From NCBI GenBank assembly GCA_963665085.2, contig CAXXXS010000001.1, positions 1,116,001 to 1,180,000 on the forward strand: a stretch of DNA of 64,000 bases, given 5' to 3'. Origin of the DNA: G963665085 sp963665085 (lineage in GTDB: Bacteria > Bacteroidota > Bacteroidia > Bacteroidales > JAAAOM01). The translations under genes were made by a program, and so were the position numbers. Below the pieces are notes generated by a model. That model was not told the origin of the DNA, did no database searches, and saw nothing but the letters and a program-made list of their open reading frames with translations. Positions within the stretch are counted from its first letter, which is position 1. Each line of letters opens with the position of its first letter. Positions 44,814-53,662 of the stretch are shown in pieces.

Positions 44814-46691
44814 ATGGAACTTAAATATGATGTAATTGTTGTTGGAGCTGGACATGCTGGTTCAGAAGCCGCAGCTGCTTCGGCTAATTTAGGTGCGAAG
44901 ACTTTGCTAATTACCATGGATATGACAAAAATTGCACAAATGTCCTGTAATCCTGCAATGGGTGGAATAGCTAAAGGACAAATTATTAGAGAAATTGATG
45001 CAATAGGAGGGTATAGTGGATTAATTACTGATAGGTCAAGTATCCAGTTTCGTATGTTAAATCAGAGTAAAGGGCCAGCTATGTGGAGTCCTCGGGCTCA
45101 GTGTGATAGGTTTTTATTTACATATGAATGGAGGACTCAATTAGAAAGTTTAACTAATGTTGATTTTTGGCAAGATACAGTTCAATCGCTAATATTTGAT
45201 AATAATGCAGTTGCTGGTGTTTTAACCAAACTCGGAGTAAAATTTTATGCCAAATCCGTTGTAATTACTGCTGGCACATTTCAAAATGGTTTAATTCATA
45301 TTGGAAGATACAATACTCAGGGAGGGCGTATTTCTGAAGAGGCTTCCATTGGTTTAAGTGATCAATTAAAAGAGTTTGGTTTTACTACAGAAAGAATGAA
45401 AACAGGTACACCTGCCAGAATTGATGGAAGATCCATAGATTTCTCAAAATTAACTGAACAGAAAGGAGAGGAGGGGTACTATAAATTTTCATATTTGCCA
45501 GAACAGCCAAAAATTAAGCAACAAAGAAGTTGTTACATAACTTATACCAATACTGAGGTTCATAATATTTTATCAAGAGGATTTAAAGATTCGCCGCTAT
45601 ATAATGGAACTATCAATGGCATAGGTCCAAGGTATTGTCCTAGTATAGAAGATAAGATTGTAACTTTTGCCTCAAAAGATCAACATCTTCTTTTCTTAGA
45701 ACCTGAAGGTGTTGACACAGTTGAATATTATATTAATGGTTTTTCTTCATCTTTACCCTATGATATTCAATATAAAGCTTTAAAATCTATTTCTGGCCTT
45801 GAGAATGTAAAAATATTTAGACCTGGCTATGCCATTGAGTATGATTACTATGACCCTACTCAATTAAAAGCAACACTTGAAACAAAACTTGTTTCAGGGT
45901 TATATTTTGCCGGTCAGATTAATGGAACGACTGGATATGAGGAGGCGGCTGCACAGGGTCTTATGGCTGGAATAAATGCTGCTTTATTTGCTGCTGGAGG
46001 TGGAACTACATTTACCTTAAATAGGGATGAAGCCTATATAGGTGTACTCATTGATGATTTAATTACAAAAGGTGTTGATGAACCGTATAGGATGTTTACT
46101 TCAAGAGCAGAATATAGAACAATGTTGCGTCAGGATAATGCTGATTCACGATTAACCCCAAAATCATTTTCTATTGGTCTAGCCAACCAAAATAGAATGG
46201 ATTTATTAAAATACAAAGAAGAATTAGTAAACAAAATTATTGAATTAACAAAATCAGAAAGTGTTATTCCTAAATATGTTAATGGTTATTTAGAGACTAG
46301 TAACACTGCGATATTAAAACAAAAAACTAAATTTTACAATTTGGTTTTGCGACCTCAATTAAAATTAATTGATTTAATTTCTTTTTCTGAAAAGCTTTCA
46401 AATTTAGTTTCAAAAATTGAATATCGAAAAGAAGAAATTATTGAAAGTGCTGAAATTTTAATAAAATACGAAGGTTATATTGAAAGAGAGCGTAATGTTG
46501 CTGATAAATTATCCAGGTTAGAGGACATTAAATTGAATGAAGAGCTAAATTACAACCAGTTTAACTCAATATCAACAGAAGCTCGTCAAAAACTTAATAA
46601 AATTAAACCCCGTACACTTGGTCAGGCTGCCAGAATAAGTGGCGTTTCACCCAGTGATATAAACGTCTTATTAATGTATTTAGGAAGATAA
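44814..46691 (+). CDS. mnmG: tRNA modification enzyme MnmG (GidA)
   Basis: This 625-residue FAD enzyme with MnmE installs the cmnm5 modification on U34 of several tRNAs. It has the dinucleotide motif GAGHAGSEAA (residues ~11-20), SCNPAMGGIAKG, the TGTPARIDGRSI block and GLYFAGQINGTTGYEEAAAQGL. The C-terminal helical domain is complete (ISGVSPSDINVLLMYL). gidA lies close to oriC in many bacteria. Here two parS-like sites lie between its stop and uvrC. Confidence 0.97.
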   Translation: MELKYDVIVVGAGHAGSEAAAASANLGAKTLLITMDMTKIAQMSCNPAMGGIAKGQIIREIDAIGGYSGLITDRSSIQFRMLNQSKGPAMWSPRAQCDRFLFTYEWRTQLESLTNVDFWQDTVQSLIFDNNAVAGVLTKLGVKFYAKSVVITAGTFQNGLIHIGRYNTQGGRISEEASIGLSDQLKEFGFTTERMKTGTPARIDGRSIDFSKLTEQKGEEGYYKFSYLPEQPKIKQQRSCYITYTNTEVHNILSRGFKDSPLYNGTINGIGPRYCPSIEDKIVTFASKDQHLLFLEPEGVDTVEYYINGFSSSLPYDIQYKALKSISGLENVKIFRPGYAIEYDYYDPTQLKATLETKLVSGLYFAGQINGTTGYEEAAAQGLMAGINAALFAAGGGTTFTLNRDEAYIGVLIDDLITKGVDEPYRMFTSRAEYRTMLRQDNADSRLTPKSFSIGLANQNRMDLLKYKEELVNKIIELTKSESVIPKYVNGYLETSNTAILKQKTKFYNLVLRPQLKLIDLISFSEKLSNLVSKIEYRKEEIIESAEILIKYEGYIERERNVADKLSRLEDIKLNEELNYNQFNSISTEARQKLNKIKPRTLGQAARISGVSPSDINVLLMYLGR

Positions 46692-46693
46692 TA

Positions 46694-46709
46694 TGTTCCA
46701 CGTGGAACT
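46694..46709. promoter_or_regulatory. parS-like ParB-binding site 2
   Basis: This carries the 14-base palindrome GTTCCACGTGGAAC (46695-46708) preceded by T. The right outer base is T instead of A, so it matches the 16-base form of sites 1 and 3 in 15 of 16 positions. It begins three bases after the mnmG stop. Confidence 0.8.
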
Positions 46710-46729
46710 TTTTGGACTAATTAATTAAA

Positions 46730-46745
46730 TGTTCCACGTGGAACA
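46730..46745. promoter_or_regulatory. parS-like ParB-binding site 3
   Basis: This is a perfect 16-base palindrome, TGTTCCACGTGGAACA, whose centre lies 36 bases from that of site 2 (about 3.5 helical turns). It sits just upstream of the uvrC start at 46755, so ParB binding might also affect uvrC expression. Confidence 0.85.
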
Positions 46746-46754
46746 TGATTTTAT

Positions 46755-48584
46755 ATGGAACAAAAAAGGTTTAATCAAGATTTAACATCTATTATTCACA
46801 ATTTACCAAACAAACCTGGCATTTATCAGTATTACGATAAAAACCAAAAAATAATTTATATTGGAAAAGCAAAGAATTTAAAGAAAAGAGTTTCGTCATA
46901 CTTCACAAAAAACCATGATTCTTATAAATTAAAGATTTTAGTCAGAAACATTTTTGATATTAAGCATATCGTTTTAGAAAATGAATCAGATGCTTTGTTG
47001 CTGGAAAATAATTTAATAAAAAAGTACCAACCAAAATACAATGTTCAATTAAAGGATGATAAATCTTTTCCTTGGATTTGTATTAAAAATGAAAATTTCC
47101 CAAGGATTTATTTGACTAGAAATCTTGTTGATGATGGTTCAGATTATTATGGACCATATACATCGGCTAAAATGGTAAGAGAATTGATTAATCTTACAAA
47201 GCAGATATTTAAAATCAGGACTTGCGCATATCAGCTTTCTCCGCAAAATATACGTGCAAAAAAATTTAAAAAATGTCTAGAATATCATATCGGTAATTGT
47301 TATGCACCTTGTGAAGAACTTCAATCAGAAGTAGAATACAATGAGTCAATAAACAATATTAAAGATATTTTAAAAGGGAATATTAACCAGGTTATTTTTT
47401 ATCTTAAAGATCATATGCAGGAATTAGCTTCTTCTTTCCGATATGAAGAAGCTCAAATTGTAAAAGATAAAATTGATTTGCTTGAAAAATACAGAAGCAA
47501 ATCTACTATTGTTAACCCTTCAATTCATGATTTAGAAGTCTATTCAATTGCGTCAGATGAAAAATATGGTTTCGTGAATTATTTTAAAATAATAAATGGA
47601 GCAATTATGCAGGCTCATACGATCGAAGTAAGTAAAAAATTAGATGAAACGGATGATGAAGTATTAGAACTTGCAATTTTTGAAATCAGAAATAAGTTGA
47701 AAAGTATAACAAGAGAAATACTTTTGCCGTCTGAAGTAAATTTTGAAATTCCTGGAGTGAAAATTTCTATCCCAAAAATAGGGGATAAAAATAAATTAGT
47801 TCAATTGTCTTTAAGAAACGCAAAATATTCATTAATCGATAAGCATAAACAAGATAGTGAGATTAAACGTTCAAAAGAAGAGTCTAAGATTAAAGTTTTG
47901 GATCAGATACAAAAAGATTTACAAACAACAAAATTACCTGTTCATATAGAATGCTTTGATAATTCTAATTTACAAGGTTCTAATCCTGTTGCTGCATGTG
48001 TAGTATTTAAAAATGGTAAACCAAGCAATAAAGATTATCGGCACTATAATATAAAAACTGTTGTTGGGGCAAATGATTTTGCTTCTATGGAAGAAGTTGT
48101 GTTTCGTAGGTATCGAAGATTAATTGATGAAGGAGAAGATATCCCACAGGTTATTGTAATTGATGGGGGGAAAGGGCAACTTAGTTCTGCATATAAAAGC
48201 ATAAAAACGTTGGGTTTAGAAAATGATGTTACTATTATTGGAATTGCAAAGAAGCTTGAAGAAATCTTTTTTCCGGGGGATAATATACCTTTGTATCTCG
48301 ATAAAAACAGCCCAACTTTAAAAACAATACAGCATATCCGTAACGAAGCGCATCGATTTGGTATTACATTTCATCGTGATAAACGGTCTAAGAATTTTCA
48401 AAAATCGGAATTAGAATTGATTGCTGGAATAGGGGAGAAGACAATACAATTGCTGTATAAACACTTTAAAGGGTATGATAACATAAAAACTGCAAGTCCG
48501 GAAGAACTTGTTAAACTTATTGGTCAAAAGAAGACAGACTTGTTAATTGGATATTTTAGTTCTGAAAAGCAGGGATTGAAATGA
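46755..48584 (+). CDS. uvrC: UvrABC excinuclease subunit C
   Basis: This 609-residue protein has the GIY-YIG nuclease domain (GIYQYY, IIYIGKAKNLKKRV; residues ~17-95), the UvrB-binding UVR motif (~204-239), the RNase H-like endonuclease half (ECFDNSNLQGSNPVAACVVF, VIDGGKGQLSSA) and the C-terminal helix-hairpin-helix (LIAGIGEKTIQLL). It makes both incisions in nucleotide excision repair. The length is normal. Confidence 0.97.
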   Translation: MEQKRFNQDLTSIIHNLPNKPGIYQYYDKNQKIIYIGKAKNLKKRVSSYFTKNHDSYKLKILVRNIFDIKHIVLENESDALLLENNLIKKYQPKYNVQLKDDKSFPWICIKNENFPRIYLTRNLVDDGSDYYGPYTSAKMVRELINLTKQIFKIRTCAYQLSPQNIRAKKFKKCLEYHIGNCYAPCEELQSEVEYNESINNIKDILKGNINQVIFYLKDHMQELASSFRYEEAQIVKDKIDLLEKYRSKSTIVNPSIHDLEVYSIASDEKYGFVNYFKIINGAIMQAHTIEVSKKLDETDDEVLELAIFEIRNKLKSITREILLPSEVNFEIPGVKISIPKIGDKNKLVQLSLRNAKYSLIDKHKQDSEIKRSKEESKIKVLDQIQKDLQTTKLPVHIECFDNSNLQGSNPVAACVVFKNGKPSNKDYRHYNIKTVVGANDFASMEEVVFRRYRRLIDEGEDIPQVIVIDGGKGQLSSAYKSIKTLGLENDVTIIGIAKKLEEIFFPGDNIPLYLDKNSPTLKTIQHIRNEAHRFGITFHRDKRSKNFQKSELELIAGIGEKTIQLLYKHFKGYDNIKTASPEELVKLIGQKKTDLLIGYFSSEKQGLK

Positions 48585-48586
48585 TT

Positions 48587-49564
48587 TTAGTTTTTTCTTT
48601 TTATTGTGAATTCTACAAGTTTAATTAAACTTTGTTTGGACTCGTTTTCTGGAAAATCTTTTATAAGTTCAAGAGCTTCATCTTTATATTTTTCCATCAT
48701 TTGAATAGAATACGTATCACCTTCTTTTTCTTTAACAAACGATATAATTTGTTCTACAGAATTTTTGTGACTTTTAGTATTACCTAGTTTTTTGAGTATG
48801 TTATTTCTTTCTGAATTTGTGGAATTTTGTAATGAATAAATTAAAGGTAGTGTTAGTTTTTTCTCTTTTATATCATTCCCACGCGGTTTACCAATAGAGT
48901 TATTAGAGGTATAATCAAATAGATCGTCTTTTATTTGAAACGCAATTCCAGCTTTTTCTCCAAATAGATGCATTTTTTTAACTATTTCATCATTATTTGG
49001 TTTTGTTGATTTTGCGCCACAAGCTGTACAGGTAGCAATTAAAGAAGCTGTTTTTTTGCGAATAATTTCAAAATATTCATTTTCTGTAAGATCTAAATTT
49101 CTTGATTTGTGAATTTGTAATAATTCTCCTTCACTCATTTCTTTTACGGCTTTTGATACAATTTCCAAAAGTTCATATTCTTTATTTTCTACTGAAATTA
49201 GCAATCCTTGAGCTAATAAATAATCACCCATTAACACTGCAATTTTTGATTTCCATAAAGCATTAATTGAAAAGAAATTACGCCTTTCGTATGAATCATC
49301 AATAACATCATCATGTATTAAGGTGGCTGTATGGAGTAATTCAATTAAGGAAGCAGCAACATATGTTGAATCTGAAATCTCACCTAACATTTTAGATGAC
49401 AACAAAACGAACATTGGCCGTATCTGTTTTCCTTTGCGGTGTAAAACAAATTTTGTAATTATATTCAAAAGTGAAACTTGGGTATTTATAGAAGATTGAA
49501 ATCGTTTTTCAAACTCTTTTATTTCCTTTTTTATGGGTGATTTTATATCGTTTATTGAAATCAT
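48587..49564 (-). CDS. Long-chain trans-polyprenyl diphosphate synthase
   Basis: This 325-residue enzyme has both aspartate-rich motifs: the first LIHDDVIDDSYERR (residues ~80-93), the second QIKDDLFDYTS, plus the GKQIRPM and KTASLIATC segments. The residues before the first motif (ELLHTATLIHDD) are small, which suits long products such as the octaprenyl side chain of menaquinone. The exact chain length is not certain. It runs convergently with uvrC, with stops only 2 bases apart, and divergently from the ArsR gene. Confidence 0.93.
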   Translation of the reverse strand: MISINDIKSPIKKEIKEFEKRFQSSINTQVSLLNIITKFVLHRKGKQIRPMFVLLSSKMLGEISDSTYVAASLIELLHTATLIHDDVIDDSYERRNFFSINALWKSKIAVLMGDYLLAQGLLISVENKEYELLEIVSKAVKEMSEGELLQIHKSRNLDLTENEYFEIIRKKTASLIATCTACGAKSTKPNNDEIVKKMHLFGEKAGIAFQIKDDLFDYTSNNSIGKPRGNDIKEKKLTLPLIYSLQNSTNSERNNILKKLGNTKSHKNSVEQIISFVKEKEGDTYSIQMMEKYKDEALELIKDFPENESKQSLIKLVEFTIKRKN

Positions 49565-49722
49565 TATTTATTTATAAATTCATATAATAATAACACATTT
49601 TAATGGAAAATATGCTTACAACTGACAAAATTTTTATAAAAAACATAATATATTTATATATTTGTATTTGTTGTTGTGTGTTAAAATAATTACAAAATTT
49701 TGAAGTAATAAGAATAGGAAAA

Positions 49723-50022
49723 ATGAATATCAGTACGTTAACAACTGAGCAATTAGAGAAGGCAGCAAATATGTTAAAAGCCATTGCACATCCTATGAGG
49801 ATTGCTATTTTAAATCATTTGGAAGATGGTAAAGCCTTAACTGTTACCGAAATTCATGAATTGTTGGGGATAGAGCAATCTACAACTTCACATCATCTAG
49901 GTATACTTAAAGACAAAGGGGTTTTAAATTCTAAACGTGAAGGAAAAAATACGTATTATTCATTACGTAATGATAATTTGAGTAATATTGTTGAATGTGT
50001 AAGTAAATGTGCTTGCGATTAA
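49723..50022 (+). CDS. ArsR-family regulator with C-terminal Cys cluster
   Basis: This 99-residue winged-helix protein has the HTH in VTEIHELLGIEQSTTSHHLG (residues ~41-60) and the wing KREGKNTYYSL. It ends in a CxxxCxC cluster (C92, C96, C98, final D99). The usual metal site of SmtB/ArsR is not evident, but the terminal cysteines could bind metal or sense redox state. It sits alone between a divergent isoprenoid gene and polA, with its own strong terminator. Its target is unknown; the close divergent gene may be one. Confidence 0.88.
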   Translation: MNISTLTTEQLEKAANMLKAIAHPMRIAILNHLEDGKALTVTEIHELLGIEQSTTSHHLGILKDKGVLNSKREGKNTYYSLRNDNLSNIVECVSKCACD

Positions 50023-50047
50023 AAATATATTGCTACTCAATTTTTAT

Positions 50048-50083
50048 ATGCTTTGATTAAAAACTTTCAAAGCATTTTTTGTT
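50048..50083 (+). terminator. Rho-independent terminator after the ArsR gene
   Basis: A 9-bp perfect stem (ATGCTTTGA at 50048-50056, TCAAAGCAT at 50067-50075) is followed by TTTTTTGTTTTA. It separates the ArsR transcript from polA. Confidence 0.85.
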
Positions 50084-50110
50084 TTATATAAATCGAATAA
50101 ATCTTGTAAA

Positions 50111-52888
50111 ATGAATACAAAACCTCGTGTTTTTTTTATCGATGCTTATGCTTTAATATTTCGTTCCTATTATGCATTTATTAATAGGCCAATAATTAAT
50201 TCAAAAGGAGTAAATACTTCTGCAGTTTATGGTTTTACAAATTCTTTAATTGAATTAATTAAAACTGAAACTCCTAGTCATTTAGCAGTTGTTTTTGATC
50301 CTCCTTCACCTACATTTAGAAGTGAATTGTTCCCAGAATATAAAGCAAACAGAGATGAAACGCCAGAGGATATAAAACTTTCTGTTCCATTAATTAAGGA
50401 TTTATTAGATGGTTTTAATATTTCTGTTATTGAAGTTCCAAATTATGAAGCAGATGATGTTATTGGGACACTTGCAAAAAGGACTAGTGAGCAAGGATGT
50501 GAAGTATATATGGTAACTCCTGATAAAGATTACGGTCAACTTATTTCCGAATCAGTTTTTATGTATAAACCTAGGAAAGCTGGGGCTGATATCGAAATTG
50601 TTGATTTGGAAAAGATAAAAGAAAAATATTCTATTCAACGTTCTGATCAGGTAATTGATATCTTAGCGTTAATGGGTGATGCAGCTGATAATGTTCCGGG
50701 TGTTCCTGGAATAGGCGAAAAGACTGCTATTAAGTTAATTGAAAAATATGGTACGGTTGAAAATTTGATAAACAATGTAAATGAACTAAAGGGCAAACAA
50801 AAAGAAAATGTTGTTAATAACCTGGATCAATTAAAACTTTCAAAAAAATTAGTTACGATTGCTCTTGATGTTCCTGTTGATTTTGAAATTGATTCTATAA
50901 AACTAAGATCGTATAATAAAGATAGGCTTCTCGAACTTTTTAAAGAATTAGAATTTCGTTCTATTCCTGAAAGATTATTTGGTCAAAATACGGGTACTAC
51001 TGAAAATATCAAAAAGCCTGTTCAGCAAGATTTATTTTCCCAGGAAATTGAAAGTTCTCCTGAAACAGCCGCAAATAATAAATCTATTGATACAATTGAA
51101 CATAAATACAAAGTTATAGAGGATAATGGATTAGATGAATTTGTTACATTATTATCTAAGCAAGAAGTATTTTGTTTTGACACGGAAACTACTGGTCTCG
51201 ATTCATTGTCTTCTGAAATAGTTGGTTTAGCTATAAGCTTTAAATCAAGTGAGGGGTATTATATTTCTTTCCCGGCTAATAGAGAAACAGCAAAAGAAAA
51301 GTTAAATTACTTCAAGGATATATTTGCTGATAGCGCAAAAATTGCTGTTGGCCAGAATCTTAAATATGATATTCAAATATTGAGTCAATATGGAATTGCT
51401 GTTGAAAATAAACTTTTCGATACAATGATAGCTCATTATCTAATGTATCCGGAGGCAAAACACAATATGGATTATCTGTCAGAAGTTTATTTAGGTTATA
51501 CTCCGGTTTCAATAGAATCATTAATTGGTAAAAAAGGAAATTTCCAAGGTAACATGAGAAATGTTCCTTTAGAAAAAATAAAAGAATATGCATGCGAAGA
51601 TGCAGACATAACCTGGCAATTGTATTTGAAACTTAAAGATGAATTAGAAAAATCAGGTTTAAATCATTTATTTACAGATATTGAAATACCTTTACTTAAA
51701 GTGTTATCAGAAGTTGAAAGTTATGGGGTTAAACTTGATGTAGATTCTTTAAAAGCTTATTCTCTTACATTAAAAGATATTGTTCAAAATATTGAAAAAG
51801 AAATATTTGATTTATCTGGTGAAAAATTTAATATAGCTTCACCAAAACAAATGGGAGAAGTGTTGTTTGAAAAAATGAAAATTATCGACAATCCCCAAAA
51901 AACTAAGACTAAACAATATTCAACAAGTGAAGAAACGTTAAGTAAATTAAGAGACATACATCCGATAATAGATAAAATACTGAAATACAGGCGATTATCT
52001 AAATTAATATCTACATATGTAGATTCTTTGCCTAATTTAATAAATCCCCAAACAAATAAAATTCATACTTCATTTAATCAGACTATTGCTGCAACGGGAC
52101 GCTTAAGCTCTGTAAATCCCAATCTTCAAAATATTCCTATACGTGAGGAAGAGGGTAGGGAAATAAGAAAAGCATTTATTGGTTCTAACAGTGATTTTAA
52201 AATAATTTCAGTTGACTATTCGCAAATTGAGTTACGATTAATGGCTCATATGAGTGGGGATAAAGAAATGATTTCTGCATTTAAGAGTGGAGAGGATATT
52301 CATACAGCTACAGCTGCCAAAATTTATAAGGTTTCTTTATCTGATGTTTCAAAAGAACAAAGAAGTCGTGCTAAAACTGCCAATTTTGGGATTATTTATG
52401 GGATATCGGCGTTTGGGTTATCTCAGCGCTTAAATATTCCAAGAGGAGAAGCTAAAGAGCTTATCGACGGGTATTTTATGTCTTATCCCAGGGTTAGAGA
52501 ATATATGAATGAATGTGTTGAAATCGCAAAGGAAAAAGGATTTGTAACTACATTAATGGGAAGAAAACGTTGGCTAAAAGATATTAACTCTGGAAATGCA
52601 GTTGTAAGAGGGGTAGCAGAACGGAATGCTATTAATTCTCCTATCCAGGGTTCTGCTGCTGATATTATAAAAATTGCCATGATTCAGGTATTTAATTTTA
52701 TGAAGGCTGAACAACTTAAATCTAAAATGGTATTACAGGTTCATGATGAACTTGTTTTTGATGCACACATTTCTGAAATTGATTACCTAAAAGAAAACGT
52801 AATTCGGATAATGGAAAATGTTGTTAATCTTGAAGTTCCTTTAATAGCTGAAGCTGGGATTGGGCAGAATTGGATGGAGGCCCATTAA
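50111..52888 (+). CDS. polA: DNA polymerase I
   Basis: This 925-residue protein has all three domains: the 5'-3' exonuclease (residues ~1-290, DAYALIFRSYYAF, YKANRDETPED, MGDAADNVPGVPGIG), the 3'-5' proofreading domain with intact motifs (DTETTGLDS, then NLKYDIQIL, then YACEDADIT; ~345-520) and the polymerase (SVDYSQIELRLMAHMSGD, RSRAKTANFGIIYGIS, LQVHDELVFDA). It fills gaps in repair and removes RNA primers. The proofreading site looks functional, unlike in some PolA enzymes. Confidence 0.97.
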   Translation: MNTKPRVFFIDAYALIFRSYYAFINRPIINSKGVNTSAVYGFTNSLIELIKTETPSHLAVVFDPPSPTFRSELFPEYKANRDETPEDIKLSVPLIKDLLDGFNISVIEVPNYEADDVIGTLAKRTSEQGCEVYMVTPDKDYGQLISESVFMYKPRKAGADIEIVDLEKIKEKYSIQRSDQVIDILALMGDAADNVPGVPGIGEKTAIKLIEKYGTVENLINNVNELKGKQKENVVNNLDQLKLSKKLVTIALDVPVDFEIDSIKLRSYNKDRLLELFKELEFRSIPERLFGQNTGTTENIKKPVQQDLFSQEIESSPETAANNKSIDTIEHKYKVIEDNGLDEFVTLLSKQEVFCFDTETTGLDSLSSEIVGLAISFKSSEGYYISFPANRETAKEKLNYFKDIFADSAKIAVGQNLKYDIQILSQYGIAVENKLFDTMIAHYLMYPEAKHNMDYLSEVYLGYTPVSIESLIGKKGNFQGNMRNVPLEKIKEYACEDADITWQLYLKLKDELEKSGLNHLFTDIEIPLLKVLSEVESYGVKLDVDSLKAYSLTLKDIVQNIEKEIFDLSGEKFNIASPKQMGEVLFEKMKIIDNPQKTKTKQYSTSEETLSKLRDIHPIIDKILKYRRLSKLISTYVDSLPNLINPQTNKIHTSFNQTIAATGRLSSVNPNLQNIPIREEEGREIRKAFIGSNSDFKIISVDYSQIELRLMAHMSGDKEMISAFKSGEDIHTATAAKIYKVSLSDVSKEQRSRAKTANFGIIYGISAFGLSQRLNIPRGEAKELIDGYFMSYPRVREYMNECVEIAKEKGFVTTLMGRKRWLKDINSGNAVVRGVAERNAINSPIQGSAADIIKIAMIQVFNFMKAEQLKSKMVLQVHDELVFDAHISEIDYLKENVIRIMENVVNLEVPLIAEAGIGQNWMEAH

Positions 52889-52976
52889 ATCATAGAAATA
52901 TCAGTTACCCTTATTTTTTAATTATACACAATACATTTTTAAAGAATTTTTATTAAAAATGTAACTTAAATCGCGC

Positions 52977-53060
52977 TCTATTTTGTAACTTTCATTTAGT
53001 TAAAAAGTATATCAAAAAGTAGTTGTCACGAATATTCGTGAAACGTTAAAGGTAAGAAAA
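52977..53060 (+). promoter_or_regulatory. Conserved upstream region of YfiR-receptor cassette 1
   Basis: Three blocks match the region upstream of cassette 2 (56754-56830): TCTATTTTGTAACTTTCAT (52977-52995), GTTAAAAAGTATATC (52999-53013) and GTGAAACGTTAAAGGTAAG (from 53038). Between blocks 2 and 3 lies a perfect 14-base palindrome, CACGAATATTCGTG (53027-53040), found only in this copy. Conservation in a non-coding gap suggests promoter or operator function. Confidence 0.55.
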
Positions 53061-53124
53061 TAGAATCCTTAATAATTCTGTATTAAGAATATTAGACTTT
53101 ACATATAATTAAATACTAAATTAA

Positions 53125-53634
53125 ATGAAAAGAAAAGCAATCCTGTTTTTGCTCTTTTGTTTGTTTGGAACTTTTATTGTTTCTGCCCAGGAGGATATGT
53201 TCAAAGCGCTTTTTATGTACAATTTTACAAAATACATAGAATGGCCGGATGAATATAAAAGTGGTGATTTTGTAATTACTGTAGTTGGTAATTCTGGACT
53301 AATTTCTGAATTGGAAAAATTAGCAACTAAAAAGAAAGTTGAAAATCAAGCGATTATCGTTAAAAAAGTAAATGATGTGAGTGAAATATCCAAATCTCAC
53401 ATTATTTATGTTTCTCCTACAAAGAGTTCACAATTATCTGAATTAAAATCCAGTTTAGCATCAAATCCTACATTGATTGTTACAGATAAGGAAGGATTGG
53501 CAAATAGTGGTGCATGCATCAATTTTGTAAGAGTTGATGGAAAACAAAAATTTGAGATTAATCCGAATAATATTCAATCGGTTGGCCTCAAATTAAATTC
53601 AACATTAACTGCCCTGGGAATAGTTATAAAATAA
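53125..53634 (+). CDS. YfiR/DUF4154 periplasmic protein, copy 1
   Basis: This 169-residue protein has a signal peptide (LFLLFCLFGTFIVSAQ) and a full DUF4154 domain: KALFMYNFTKYIEWP (residues ~25-39), DFVITVVGNSGLISELEKLA, the HIIYVSP strand, VTDKEGLANSGACINFVRVDGKQK-type core, and the terminal VGLKLNSTLTALG. In Pseudomonas, YfiR is a periplasmic repressor of a membrane diguanylate cyclase (YfiN), and DUF4154 genes elsewhere adjoin TonB receptors and sensor kinases. No cyclase or kinase lies here. The gene is followed after 28 bp by a TonB receptor, and the pair is repeated at 56889. Confidence 0.88.
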   Translation: MKRKAILFLLFCLFGTFIVSAQEDMFKALFMYNFTKYIEWPDEYKSGDFVITVVGNSGLISELEKLATKKKVENQAIIVKKVNDVSEISKSHIIYVSPTKSSQLSELKSSLASNPTLIVTDKEGLANSGACINFVRVDGKQKFEINPNNIQSVGLKLNSTLTALGIVIK

Positions 53635-53662
53635 CTTATCAAACAAATAAAAGTTAGAAGAA

